DNA of 45,823 bases from Paraburkholderia phenazinium (lineage in GTDB: Bacteria; Pseudomonadota; Gammaproteobacteria; Burkholderiales; Burkholderiaceae). Location: positions 1-45,823 of the forward strand of contig NZ_FNCJ01000035.1 in the NCBI RefSeq assembly GCF_900100735.1, written 5' to 3'. The translations under genes and the position numbers were made by a program. The number at the start of each line of letters is the position of its first letter. Within the stretch, counting starts at the first letter, position 1. Shown in pieces: positions 17,426-26,242 of this stretch. The notes beneath the pieces were generated by a model that was not told the origin of the DNA, did no database searches, and saw nothing but the letters and a program-made list of their open reading frames with translations.

Positions 17426-17704
17426 TCTGGCGCAATTCAAGCTTTACTTTAAGTTCGTGACCCTGGGTGTCGCTGCAGTGTCGTTCTCGGGCGTCGCAAC
17501 AGCCGTTTTCATGCCGCAACACCGCGTCCGGCTGTCATTACCACTTTTGCGTATTAAAAAATGAAGAAACATTATTTTTAATGATGAAAGCCCTTCGATA
17601 GACTGGCCTCCACTCTGGCGCACGCAGCAGCGCAGAACAGATAACGCGCAGCACACAACATCGGACGCCGGGCGTCTGAACCAACTACAACGCGGAGAAG
17701 GTGG
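17426..17704. promoter_or_regulatory. lexA/sbp divergent region with candidate CysB site
   Basis: Together with the LexA boxes this forms a 324-base gap between lexA and sbp, with no gene visible. A strongly AT-rich patch at 17553-17582 carries ATTAAAAA and its exact inverse TTTTTAAT separated by 14 bases. CysB-type activators bind AT-rich, loosely symmetric sites upstream of sulfur genes, so this is a reasonable activation site for the sbp-cysTWA operon. The ribosome site GGAGAAGG precedes the sbp ATG. Confidence 0.45.
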
Positions 17705-18745
17705 ATGATCGATCAGGGCACGGGGTTCGCAGGCAAGACCAGAAAACTCATCGCGGCATGGGCGCTCGGCGCGTCGGCAGTACTTGGCTTCGCCACGCAA
17801 GCGCATGCCGCCGATGCGACGCTCCTGAACGTGTCCTACGACCCGACCCGCGAGCTCTACCAGCAGGTCAACGAGGCGTTCGGCAAGCAGTGGAAGGCGC
17901 AGACCGGCGAGAGCGTCACCTTCAAGCAGTCGCACGGCGGCTCGGGCGCCCAGGCGCGCTCGGTGCTCGACGGGCTGCAGGCGGACGTGGTGACGCTGGC
18001 GCTCGCCTACGACATCGACGCGCTCGCCAACAAGGGCTTGATCGACAAGAACTGGCAAAAGCGTCTGCCGGATAACGCCTCGCCGTACACGTCGACCATC
18101 GTGTTCCTCGTACGCAAGGGCAATCCGAAGCACATCAAGGACTGGGACGACCTCGTGAAGCCGGGCGTGTCGATCGTCACACCGAACCCGAAAACCTCAG
18201 GCGGCGCGCGCTGGAACTATCTGGCAGCGTGGGCCTATGCCGAGCATCAGCCGGGCGGCAACGACCAGAAGGCCAGGGAATTCGTCTCGAAGCTTTATAA
18301 GAACGCCGGCGTGCTCGATTCGGGTGCGCGTGGGGCGACCACGAGCTTCGTGCAGCGAGGGATCGGCGATGTGCTGATTGCCTGGGAAAACGAAGCGTTC
18401 CTCTCGGTGAAGGAGTTCGGTCCGGACAAGTTCGAGATCGTCGTGCCGTCGGTCAGCATCCTGGCCGAGCCGCCGGTGGCGGTGGTCGACAAGGTGGTGG
18501 ACAAGCACGGCACGCGCAAGCTGGCCGAGGCGTATCTGAATTTCCTGTATAGCGAACAGGGGCAGGAGATTGCTGCCCAGAACTTCTACCGGCCGCGTTC
18601 GGACAAGGTGCCGGCCACGCTGACTGCGAAGTTTCCGAAACTGAAGCTGTACACGGTGGACGACTCGTTCGGCGGCTGGGCCAATGCGCAGAAGACGCAC
18701 TTTGCGGATGGCGGCGTGTTCGATTCGATCTACTCGCCGCAGTAA
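17705..18745 (+). CDS. sbp: Sulfate ABC transporter substrate-binding protein
   Basis: This is the periplasmic sulfate or thiosulfate catcher, 346 residues. A signal peptide covers about the first 36 residues (hydrophobic AAWALGASAVLGFATQ, cleavage after AHA). The mature protein starts with TLLNVSYDPTRELYQQVNEA, the Sbp/CysP hallmark, and contains KQSHGGSGAQARSVLDGLQA, which supplies oxyanion ligands. It is the first gene of sbp-cysT-cysW-cysA, with cysB next. Sbp and CysP are similar, so thiosulfate binding cannot be excluded. Confidence 0.93.
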   Translation: MIDQGTGFAGKTRKLIAAWALGASAVLGFATQAHAADATLLNVSYDPTRELYQQVNEAFGKQWKAQTGESVTFKQSHGGSGAQARSVLDGLQADVVTLALAYDIDALANKGLIDKNWQKRLPDNASPYTSTIVFLVRKGNPKHIKDWDDLVKPGVSIVTPNPKTSGGARWNYLAAWAYAEHQPGGNDQKAREFVSKLYKNAGVLDSGARGATTSFVQRGIGDVLIAWENEAFLSVKEFGPDKFEIVVPSVSILAEPPVAVVDKVVDKHGTRKLAEAYLNFLYSEQGQEIAAQNFYRPRSDKVPATLTAKFPKLKLYTVDDSFGGWANAQKTHFADGGVFDSIYSPQ

Positions 18746-18820
18746 TAAGGATGGCGCGCAACGTGGCGGATTTGCGCCTGACGGCCCCGCCACGGATTTC
18801 ACTCTGACTGAGCATCCAGC

Positions 18821-19717
18821 ATGACGACGTTGACCTTCCGCAAGCCAAGCGCACTGCCTGGCTTCGGCCTGACACTCGGCATCACGGTGGCGTATCTGAG
18901 CCTCGTGGTGCTGATTCCGCTTGCGGCGACCTTTCTCAAGACCGCCTCGTTGAGCTGGGGCCAGTTCGTGCATGCGGTGGCGGCGCCGCGCGTGCTGGCC
19001 TCGTACCGGCTGACGTTTTTCTCGGCGCTCGGCGGCGCGCTGATCAACGCGGTGTTCGGCTTTCTCGTCGCGTGGGTGCTGGTGCGCTATACGTTCCCGT
19101 TCAAGCGTCTGGTCGACGCGGTCGTCGATCTGCCGTTTGCGCTGCCCACTTCGGTGGCGGGGATCTCGCTCGCGGCGGTCTATGCGGGCAATGGCTGGAT
19201 CGGCCAGTTTCTCGAGCCGCTCGGCATCAAGGTCGCCTTTACGCCTGTGGGCGTGCTGGTTGCGCTGACCTTTATCGGTCTGCCGTTTGTGGTGCGCACG
19301 GTGCAGCCGGTGCTGGAAGAATTCGAGCGCGAACAGGAAGAAGCTGCCGCGTGCCTCGGCGCGTCGCGCTGGCTGACGTTTCGGCGCGTGGTGCTGCCGG
19401 CGGTGGTGCCGGCACTCCTGACCGGTTTCGCTTTGGCCTTTGCGCGGGCGCTGGGCGAGTACGGCTCGGTGATCTTCATTGCCGGCAACGTGCCGATGAA
19501 ATCGGAGATCACCTCGCTGCTCATCATCACCAAACTCGAACAGTACGACTATGCGGGTGCGACGGCTCTCGCGGTGGTGATGCTGGTGGTGTCGTTCCTG
19601 ATGCTGCTTGCGATCAATACGCTGCAGTGGTATCTGCAGCGCCGCACTCGCCGCGGCGCGGCAGGGCCCGCGCTGCCTGGCGCGGTGGCTGTTGGCACGG
19701 CCGGAGGTGTGCAATGA
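18821..19717 (+). CDS. cysT: Sulfate/thiosulfate ABC transporter permease CysT
   Basis: This is the first of two inner-membrane permease subunits (CysT, also called CysU), 298 residues. It has about six membrane segments, with conserved text LDPPFALPTS-like (DLPFALPTSVAGISLAAVYA), and the coupling loop EEAAACLGASRWLTFRRVVL. It follows sbp by 75 bases. Its stop overlaps the cysW start in an ATGA, indicating translational coupling. Confidence 0.93.
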   Translation: MTTLTFRKPSALPGFGLTLGITVAYLSLVVLIPLAATFLKTASLSWGQFVHAVAAPRVLASYRLTFFSALGGALINAVFGFLVAWVLVRYTFPFKRLVDAVVDLPFALPTSVAGISLAAVYAGNGWIGQFLEPLGIKVAFTPVGVLVALTFIGLPFVVRTVQPVLEEFEREQEEAAACLGASRWLTFRRVVLPAVVPALLTGFALAFARALGEYGSVIFIAGNVPMKSEITSLLIITKLEQYDYAGATALAVVMLVVSFLMLLAINTLQWYLQRRTRRGAAGPALPGAVAVGTAGGVQ

Positions 19718-20682
19718 GTCACGATTCGGCTGCTTTGCCGTCCGCCGCGCGTGAGGCTTCGAACGGCGCACGGCGGGCCGATCCCGTCACCGAACCGCGT
19801 CTCGTGCGCTGGGTGTTAACGGGTATCGCGCTGCTGTTTCTTGCGCTGTTCCTGGTGGTCCCGCTCGCTGCGGTGTTTTATCAGGCGCTCAGCAAGGGCT
19901 TGGGCTTTTATCTCGATGCGCTGGTCGATCCCGATGCGGTCTCCGCGATCAAGCTGACGCTCTTCACCGCGGCGATTGCGGTGCCGCTGAACCTCGTGTT
20001 CGGGCTAGCCGCGTCGTGGTGTATCGCGAAGTTCGAATTCAGGGGCAAGGCGCTGTTGACCACGCTGATCGATCTGCCGTTTTCGGTGTCGCCGGTGATC
20101 TCCGGGCTCGTGTATGTATTGCTGTTCGGCGCGCAGGGCTGGTTCGGCCCGTGGCTGCAGGATCACGACGTGCAGATCATCTTCGCGGTGCCGGGCATCG
20201 TGCTGGCGACGATCTTCGTGACCTTCCCATTCGTGGCGCGCGAGCTGATTCCGTTGATGCAGGCGCAGGGCAACGACGAGGAAGAAGCTGCCCATGTGCT
20301 CGGCGCTTCCGGCTGGCAGACGTTTCGCCGCGTCACCTTGCCGAACGTCAAGTGGGGGCTGCTGTACGGTGTGATTCTCTGCAATGCGCGGGCGATGGGC
20401 GAGTTTGGTGCGGTGTCGGTGGTGTCGGGCCATATTCGCGGCCAGACGGACACGATTCCGCTCCACGTCGAGATTCTCTACAACGAATATAACTTTTCGG
20501 CGGCGTTTGCCGTGGCGTCGTTGCTCGCGCTGCTGGCTCTCGTCACGCTTGGTTTGAAGCTGCTTGCCGAGCGGCATTTGTCGGCGGAACTGGCAGCCGC
20601 ACGCGAGGTTCCCGCGCATGCTGGTCCCGCTATCGCGCAGTCGCCTGCGGCGCTTGCGCCGACGCAGCACCCGGTCCCTTAG
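19714..20682 (+). CDS. cysW: Sulfate/thiosulfate ABC transporter permease CysW
   Basis: This is the second permease subunit, 322 residues, partner of CysT. The start is fixed by the ATGA overlap with cysT at 19714. The N-terminal 30 residues are polar, then about six membrane segments follow with DLPFSVSPVISGLVYVLLFG and the coupling loop EEEAAHVLGASGWQTFRRVT. The tail beyond residue 295 is Ala/Pro-rich. A 65-base gap with a REP-like hairpin separates it from cysA. Confidence 0.93.
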   Translation: MSHDSAALPSAAREASNGARRADPVTEPRLVRWVLTGIALLFLALFLVVPLAAVFYQALSKGLGFYLDALVDPDAVSAIKLTLFTAAIAVPLNLVFGLAASWCIAKFEFRGKALLTTLIDLPFSVSPVISGLVYVLLFGAQGWFGPWLQDHDVQIIFAVPGIVLATIFVTFPFVARELIPLMQAQGNDEEEAAHVLGASGWQTFRRVTLPNVKWGLLYGVILCNARAMGEFGAVSVVSGHIRGQTDTIPLHVEILYNEYNFSAAFAVASLLALLALVTLGLKLLAERHLSAELAAAREVPAHAGPAIAQSPAALAPTQHPVP

Positions 20683-20692
20683 GAAACTACGT

Positions 20693-20737
20693 TGCATGGG
20701 ACCAGAGTAAGCGCTAAAGCGCTAACTCTGGCCGACA
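20693..20737 (+). repeat. REP-like palindromic repeat, copy B, inside the cys operon
   Basis: This 45-base element lies between cysW and cysA. Its ends TGCATGG and CCGACA and its core match copy A, but the stem is CCAGAGT with ACTCTGG, so two base pairs have changed in step. It ends 10 bases before the cysA ATG and contains the strong hairpin, so it could influence mRNA stability or the cysA level relative to cysTW. Confidence 0.87.
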
Positions 20738-20747
20738 GGAGCAATAC

Positions 20748-21806
20748 ATGGGCATCACCGTTCGTAATCTGCAAAAGCGCTTTGGCGATTTCACCGCGCT
20801 CGACAACGTCTCGCTCGACTTTCCGCCGGGCGAGCTGGTTGCGCTGCTCGGGCCGTCGGGTTGTGGCAAGACCACGCTGTTGCGCGTAATCGCCGGTCTG
20901 GAATATGCCGACTCGGGCCAGGTCGTGTTACAAGGACAGGACGTCGCGACCGTGGGCGCGCGCGAGCGCCAGGTCGGCTTCGTGTTCCAGCATTACGCGC
21001 TGTTCCGTCACATGACGGTGTTCGAGAACGTCGCCTTCGGCCTGCGCGTGAAGCCACGCAAGGAGCGGCCGTCGGAGGCGGTGATCCGCGAGAAGGTGCA
21101 TGAATTGCTCAAGCTCGTGCAACTGGACTGGCTCGCGCAACGCTATCCGTCGGAACTGTCGGGCGGCCAGCGCCAACGTATTGCTCTGGCGCGTGCGCTG
21201 GCGGTCGAGCCGAAGGTGCTGCTGCTCGACGAGCCGTTCGGCGCGCTGGATGCCAAGGTGCGCAAGGAATTGCGCAGCTGGCTGCGTCGTCTGCACGACG
21301 ATCTGCATATCTCGACGATCTTCGTCACGCACGACCAGGAAGAGGCGCTGGAAGTCGCGGACCGCATCGTCGTGCTCAATCATGGCCACGTCGAGCAGGT
21401 AGGCAGCCCGCAAGACGTGTACGATCATCCGCAGACCTCGTTTGTCTACGAGTTTCTCGGCGCCGCCAACCGGCTGCACGGCAAGGTCGACCGCAGCGGC
21501 TTCGTGGTGGAGGGCGCGGCCTTGCCGGTGGCTGCTACCGCTGGCTTCGAAGGTCCGGCGTTCGCCTATGTGCGGCCGCATGACCTGCAGCTTTATCCGC
21601 AGCATGCCGGTCACCGCGAGGGTATCGTCGTGGATGTGCGGCGGGTCGTGACGCTGGGCGGCTCGGTGCGCGTCGAGCTGGCGGGACGCGAGGGCAGCGT
21701 GCTCGAAGCGGAACTCGACCGCGAAGCGTGGCGTGCGCTGCAACTGAATATCGGCGATGGCGTGACGGCGGTGCCGCGTGCCTTGCGCGTGTTCCCGGCG
21801 CATTGA
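20748..21806 (+). CDS. cysA: Sulfate/thiosulfate import ATP-binding protein
   Basis: This is the ATPase that powers sulfate import, 352 residues. Walker A is ALLGPSGCGKTTLLRVIAG, the Q-loop VGFVFQHYALFRHMTVFENV, the signature LSGGQRQRIALARAL, Walker B LLLDEPFGALDAKVRKELR and the H-loop IFVTHDQEEAL. The C-terminal part (from about residue 240) is the TOBE-type regulatory domain with YVRPHDLQLYP. GGAGCAA upstream is the ribosome site. It acts with CysT and CysW at the membrane. Confidence 0.95.
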   Translation: MGITVRNLQKRFGDFTALDNVSLDFPPGELVALLGPSGCGKTTLLRVIAGLEYADSGQVVLQGQDVATVGARERQVGFVFQHYALFRHMTVFENVAFGLRVKPRKERPSEAVIREKVHELLKLVQLDWLAQRYPSELSGGQRQRIALARALAVEPKVLLLDEPFGALDAKVRKELRSWLRRLHDDLHISTIFVTHDQEEALEVADRIVVLNHGHVEQVGSPQDVYDHPQTSFVYEFLGAANRLHGKVDRSGFVVEGAALPVAATAGFEGPAFAYVRPHDLQLYPQHAGHREGIVVDVRRVVTLGGSVRVELAGREGSVLEAELDREAWRALQLNIGDGVTAVPRALRVFPAH

Positions 21807-21861
21807 GAGTGCCCGGCCTATTACTCTATAACTTCACTCTGGCTGAACCGGAGACACACAG

Positions 21862-22788
21862 ATGAACTTTCAGCAACTGCGCTTCGTGCGCGAGGCCGTG
21901 CGCCAGAACATGAACCTGACCGAAGTCGCGAACGTGCTGTACACGTCGCAGTCAGGCGTGTCGAAACAGATCAAGGACCTCGAGGACGAACTCGGCGTCG
22001 ATATTTTCATTCGTCGCGGCAAGCGCCTTACCGGGCTGACCGAGCCGGGCAAGGCGGTGCATCAGTTGATCGAAAGAATGCTGCTCGACGCGGAAAACCT
22101 GCGCCGGGTCGCGCGCCAGTATGCGGATCAGGATAGCGGCCACCTCGTCGTCGCCACTACCCACACGCAGGCGCGCTACGCGCTACCCAAGGTGATCCGC
22201 CAGTTCACCGAGGTATTCCCGAAGGTGCATCTGGCGCTGCGCCAGGGCAGCCCGCAGCAGATCGCCCAGATGATCATCAACGGCGAGGCGGACATCGGCA
22301 TTTCGACCGAAGCGCTCGACCGCTTCCCCGACATCGTCACCTTCCCGTGCTATTCATGGCATCACATCGTGGTCGTGCCGAAGGGCCATCCGCTGGTGGG
22401 CCGCGAGAACCTGACTCTCGATGAAATCGCCGAGTTTCCGATCGTGACTTACGATCAGGACTTCACGGGCCGCTCGCATATCGACCAGGCGTTTGCCAAG
22501 GCGGGCGCGTTGCCCGACGTGGTGCTGACCGCGATCGATGCGGACGTCATCAAGACCTATGTCGAACTTGGCATGGGAATCGGCGTGGTTGCGGCAATGG
22601 CTTACGATCCGAAGCGCGATACGGAGCTGGTCGCGCTCGATACGCAGCACCTGTTCGAAGCGAGCACGACCCGCGTCGGCCTGCGCAAGGGCGCGTTCCT
22701 GCGGGCTTATGCGTATCGTCTGCTGGAAATGTTCGCGCCGCAACTGAAGGAAGCGGAGATCGCTGCACAGTTGCGCGCGGTGGACTGA
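21862..22788 (+). CDS. cysB: CysB-family LysR regulator
   Basis: This activator of sulfur assimilation genes has 308 residues. The N-terminus MNFQQLRFVREAVRQNMNLT and SGVSKQIKDLEDELGVDIFI are standard for CysB/Cbl. The effector domain has ATTHTQARYALPKVIRQFTE, typical of proteins that sense N-acetylserine, sulfate or APS. It lies 55 bases after cysA on the same strand and probably controls the operon through the AT-rich site near 17553. CysB and Cbl cannot be separated with certainty here. Confidence 0.9.
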   Translation: MNFQQLRFVREAVRQNMNLTEVANVLYTSQSGVSKQIKDLEDELGVDIFIRRGKRLTGLTEPGKAVHQLIERMLLDAENLRRVARQYADQDSGHLVVATTHTQARYALPKVIRQFTEVFPKVHLALRQGSPQQIAQMIINGEADIGISTEALDRFPDIVTFPCYSWHHIVVVPKGHPLVGRENLTLDEIAEFPIVTYDQDFTGRSHIDQAFAKAGALPDVVLTAIDADVIKTYVELGMGIGVVAAMAYDPKRDTELVALDTQHLFEASTTRVGLRKGAFLRAYAYRLLEMFAPQLKEAEIAAQLRAVD

Positions 22789-22896
22789 CACCTTATCGGG
22801 CCTGTCGCCGGGTCGGCTGTGGGTGGGCTGTATAGGGCCCGGCAATTCTCGTTTGACCGCATGGCGGCGAGCGGCGCATCGCTTACAATCGCCGCC

Positions 22897-23970
22897 ATGA
22901 ATACTTTGACTTCCTCCTCCTCCTCCTCCTCCGGCGCAACGGGCGCCGGCTCCACGGCCGCCGGTTCCGCGCCGGCGCGCACCTTGCCGCGCATCGCGGT
23001 GCTGGCGACGGGTGGCACCATTGCCGGCTCTGCCGCCGATGTCACCAATACCTCCGGCTATCAGGCCGGAGTGGTCGGCGTCGACCGCCTGCTCGAGGCC
23101 GTTCCGGCGCTCTCTACTGTCGCGCAGATCCAGCCTGAGCAGATTGCCAGCGTCGACAGCAAGGACATGGCGCTGACGCTCTGGACGACCTTGGCGCAAC
23201 GCGTCAACGAGTTGCTGGCGAGCGACGACATCGACGGCGTGGTGATCACGCACGGTACCGATACGCTCGAAGAAACCGCCTATCTGCTGCATCTGACGGT
23301 AAAAGGCAGCAAGCCGGTCGTGCTGACGGCGGCGATGCGGCCCTCGTCGGCGCTGTCCGCCGATGGCCCGCTGAACCTGCTCAATGCCGTGACGGTCGCG
23401 GCGAGCGTTGCGGCGCACGGGCAGGGCGTGCTGGTGGCCTTCAACAACCGCATTCACAGCGCGCGCGATGTGGTCAAGACCAGCACTTACGCGGTCGATG
23501 CGTTTCAGTCGCTGGAAGTCGGCGCACTCGGCTGGGTGCAGGATGGACGGGTGGAGTTCCAGCGCACGGTGGTGCGCCCGCATACCACCGAGACGGAGTT
23601 CGTGATCGGCACGAAGTGGCCGAATGTCGAGATCGTGACGAGCTATGCCGGGGCGTCGCGGCTCGGCGTGGACGCGCTGGTGGCGGCGGGAGTGCGCGGG
23701 ATTGTGGTGGCCGGTACCGGCAACGGCTCGATTCACGCCTCCGTGCAGCAGGCGCTCGCCGACGCGGTGAGCCAGGGCGTGGCGGTGGTGCGCTCGTCGC
23801 GCGTCGGTTCGGGGCATGTGATGCGCAATGGCGCCGCGCCCGACGATGCGCTCGGTTTCGTCACGGCGGGTTCGCTCAATCCGTACAAGGCGCGCGTGCT
23901 GCTGATGCTGGCGCTTGCGGCCGGTGGCACCGGGCCGGTGGTGCTGCAGAAGATCTTCGATACGTACTGA
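22897..23970 (+). CDS. ansB: L-asparaginase (type II family)
   Basis: The enzyme hydrolyses asparagine to aspartate and ammonia. It has 357 residues from the ATG at 22897. The two catalytic threonine motifs are clear: VLATGGTIAGSA near the start and VVITHGTDTLEETAYLLHLT in the middle; the later VNELLASDD and AMRPSSALSADGPLNLLNA blocks also fit. The N-terminus holds seven Ser codons in a perfect (TCC)7 run, then Gly/Ala-rich text. There is no clear Sec signal, so a cytoplasmic location is likely despite type II similarity. In-frame upstream ATGs at 22819 and 22861 are possible starts but give unlikely N-termini. Confidence 0.88.
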   Translation: MNTLTSSSSSSSGATGAGSTAAGSAPARTLPRIAVLATGGTIAGSAADVTNTSGYQAGVVGVDRLLEAVPALSTVAQIQPEQIASVDSKDMALTLWTTLAQRVNELLASDDIDGVVITHGTDTLEETAYLLHLTVKGSKPVVLTAAMRPSSALSADGPLNLLNAVTVAASVAAHGQGVLVAFNNRIHSARDVVKTSTYAVDAFQSLEVGALGWVQDGRVEFQRTVVRPHTTETEFVIGTKWPNVEIVTSYAGASRLGVDALVAAGVRGIVVAGTGNGSIHASVQQALADAVSQGVAVVRSSRVGSGHVMRNGAAPDDALGFVTAGSLNPYKARVLLMLALAAGGTGPVVLQKIFDTY

Positions 23971-24024
23971 TCGGAGCGAGGTGCGCGGCATTCGTCGCGT
24001 ATCGAATGGTCTGTGCAGTGAAAC

Positions 24025-24069
24025 ACGCGGCGACGCGGGCTAGCTGCCCGTCTCGCCGCGTTGTTTTTT
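24025..24069 (+). terminator. Intrinsic terminator after the asparaginase gene
   Basis: The arms ACGCGGCGA (24025-24033) and TCGCCGCGT (24053-24061) are extended inward by a mostly paired CGCGGGC/GCCCGTC stem, and a T-rich tail TTGTTTTTT follows. This is a standard Rho-independent terminator for the plus strand. Confidence 0.8.
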
Positions 24070-24376
24070 GTATGGCATCAGTATGCAGAATCCGACAGCC
24101 GGACACCCGACGACGACGTCTGACCGACCAAGGCTTCCCCGGCGTCGCCGGGTGCCGCTGCGGACCCCACTTGCCGCTCTCAGCCCAGAGCGGCACGATT
24201 TGCCCGGTGCGCTACGCGTGCCGCGTAACGCACCGGACGCCCCACCTGCCGGTTGCCGTGGTTTTACGCCAACCGATGTTGTTGCTAATGATTCATTTCA
24301 GCGTTGCAGTCTCAGCCAGGCCTGTCGCTCTGCATGTTGCATGATGCAACTGGCCTGACCTTGACAGCGCACTGCG
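24070..24376. other. Gap between convergent genes with a 15-base-armed hairpin
   Basis: No gene is evident in the rest of the 406-base gap between the asparaginase and glxR stops. At 24204-24218 and 24222-24236 there are 15-base arms that pair with a single mismatch around a 3-base loop (outer arms CCGGTGCG and CGCACCGG). A second perfect palindrome, GTTGCAT-G-ATGCAAC, lies at 24336-24350. Neither has a T-run. They may terminate or cap the minus-strand glyoxylate operon mRNA. Confidence 0.5.
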
Positions 24377-25285
24377 TTAAGCGGCCTTCGCTTCCTTGCC
24401 GGGCGCTTGCGCGACTTCGAAGTTCGCCATGATTTCCAGCGCGCGGACCATCGCGGAGTGATCCCATGCCTTGCCGCCGTTTGCGGCGCAGACGCTGAAC
24501 AGTTGCTGTGCGCTTGCGGTATGCGGCAGCGCGATGCCCAGCTTGCGGGCGCCGTCGAGCGCGAGGTTCAGGTCCTTCTGGTGCAGTTCGATGCGGAAGC
24601 CCGGATCGAAGGTGCGCTTCGTCATGCGCTCGCCGTGTACTTCGAGAATCCGCGACGAAGCGAAGCCGCCCATCAGCGCCTTACGCACGCGTTCCGGATC
24701 GGCGCCCGAACGCGAAGCGAACAGCAGGGCTTCGGCCACGGCTTCGATGTTCAGCGCGACGATGATCTGGTTTGCAACCTTGCAGGTTTGACCCGCGCCG
24801 TTGTCGCCGATCAGCGAGATGTTTTTGCCCATCAATTCGAACAGCGGCAAGGCCCGTGCAAAAGCCTTTTCCGGACCGCCGACCATGATCGTCAGCGATG
24901 CTTCACGCGCGCCGACTTCGCCGCCCGAAACAGGCGCGTCGAGGTAGTCCGCGCCCAGCGCGTTGATCCTCTTCGCGAACGCTTGCGTATCGAGCGGGGA
25001 GATCGAACTCATGTCGATCACCAGCTTGCCGGCCGCGAGGCCGTTGGCGACACCGTCTTCGGCGAACAGCACGTTGGCCACGTCCGGCGTGTCCGGCACC
25101 ATGATGATGACGATGTCAGCAGCCTGTGCGACGGCCGTCGAATTCGCGACCACCGTGGTCGTCTTGGTCAGGTCTTCCGGCACCGGGTACGCGCCGTTCA
25201 CGAACAGCGAGTGGCCGCCCTTGATGAGGTTGCGCGCCATGTGCGCGCCCATGATGCCGAGGCCGATAAAACCAATCTTTGCCAT
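24377..25285 (-). CDS. glxR: 2-hydroxy-3-oxopropionate (tartronate semialdehyde) reductase
   Basis: The enzyme reduces tartronate semialdehyde to D-glycerate with NAD(P)H, the last visible step of the glycerate pathway. It has 302 residues from the ATG at 25285 (MAKIGFIGLGIMGAHMARNL), which starts with the Rossmann GxGxxG; an ATG at 25327 adds 14 spurious residues. Beta-hydroxyacid dehydrogenase motifs follow: LDAPVSGGEVGAREASLTIM and the lysine in GQTCKVANQIIVALN. It is the third gene of gcl-hyi-glxR, 42 bases after hyi. Confidence 0.92.
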   Translation of the reverse strand: MAKIGFIGLGIMGAHMARNLIKGGHSLFVNGAYPVPEDLTKTTTVVANSTAVAQAADIVIIMVPDTPDVANVLFAEDGVANGLAAGKLVIDMSSISPLDTQAFAKRINALGADYLDAPVSGGEVGAREASLTIMVGGPEKAFARALPLFELMGKNISLIGDNGAGQTCKVANQIIVALNIEAVAEALLFASRSGADPERVRKALMGGFASSRILEVHGERMTKRTFDPGFRIELHQKDLNLALDGARKLGIALPHTASAQQLFSVCAANGGKAWDHSAMVRALEIMANFEVAQAPGKEAKAA

Positions 25286-25327
25286 GTGTCTATGTCTCCA
25301 GTGGGTTGGGGTAGAGCGTTTGTGCAA

Positions 25328-26137
25328 TCAAGCAGCGGCGTGCGCCGCGCCGCGTGCCTGGCCGGCCACGCGTTGCACCCAGTCCAGACCTTCCGTGGTG
25401 GTCGTACGCGGCTTGTATTCACAGCCGATATAGCCGTCGTAGCCGAGCGAATCGAGCAGCTTGAACAGGAACGGGTAGTTGATTTCGCCCGTGCCCGGCT
25501 CGTTGCGGCCCGGATTGTCGGCGAGCTGGATATGCGCGATCGACGCCAGGTTTTTCTTGATGGTGGCGGCGAGCTCGCCCTCCATCCGTTGCATGTGATA
25601 GATGTCGTACTGCAGGAACAGGTTGTCCGAGCCGACCGCGCGGATCACGTCGAGCCCTTCGGACGAGCGGTTCAGCGCGAAGCCCGGGATGTCGTATGAA
25701 TTGCAGGGCTCGACCAGCAGCTTGATGCCTTCCTGCTTCAGCGCGGCTGAAGCGAAGCGCAGGTTGTCGACCATGGTCGCGTGAGCGCGGCCGGCATCGA
25801 CGCCCGGGCCGGGAATGCCGACCAGGCAGTTCAGTTGCGGCACCTTCAGTGCCTTCGCGTATTCGATGGCGCGGCCAACGCCTTCCTGGAACTCGCCGAC
25901 GCGATCCGGCAGGCAGGCAATGCCGCGTTCGCCGGCTTCCCAATTGCCCGCGGGCAGGTTGTGCAGCACGAGCTTCAGACGGTTCTGCTGCAGACGCTCA
26001 GCGAGTTCGGCGATTTGATACGGATACGGGAACAGGAATTCGACGGCGTTGAAGCCCGCGTCCGCTGCCGCTAAAAAGCGGTCGAGGAACGGGACTTCGT
26101 TGAACAGCATGGTGAGATTGGCTGCAAATTTCGGCAT
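25328..26137 (-). CDS. hyi: Hydroxypyruvate isomerase
   Basis: The enzyme interconverts hydroxypyruvate and tartronate semialdehyde. It is a TIM-barrel protein of 269 residues from the ATG at 26137 (MPKFAANLTMLFNEVPFLDR); an ATG at 26173 is unlikely. Family signatures include LVEPCNSYDIPGF with its metal-binding Glu, FLQYDIYHMQRMEGEL with Asp and His, and IGCEYKPRTTTTEGLDW with the second Glu. It lies between gcl and glxR in the glyoxylate operon. Confidence 0.93.
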   Translation of the reverse strand: MPKFAANLTMLFNEVPFLDRFLAAADAGFNAVEFLFPYPYQIAELAERLQQNRLKLVLHNLPAGNWEAGERGIACLPDRVGEFQEGVGRAIEYAKALKVPQLNCLVGIPGPGVDAGRAHATMVDNLRFASAALKQEGIKLLVEPCNSYDIPGFALNRSSEGLDVIRAVGSDNLFLQYDIYHMQRMEGELAATIKKNLASIAHIQLADNPGRNEPGTGEINYPFLFKLLDSLGYDGYIGCEYKPRTTTTEGLDWVQRVAGQARGAAHAAA

Positions 26138-26242
26138 GGTGCTGGGGTCTCGCTGGTCGGTCAATGAAATCACTTCGACTCAGGCGGTGCAGCGTGGAGA
26201 ACACGCTGCACCGTCTGGTCGATCAGGTCAAAAGAGAGAGGC

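Noticed and set aside
22354..23991. 545-codon open frame antiparallel to cysB and the asparaginase gene
   Set aside because: It spans two well-supported genes, is very rich in Arg/His, and has no conserved motif.
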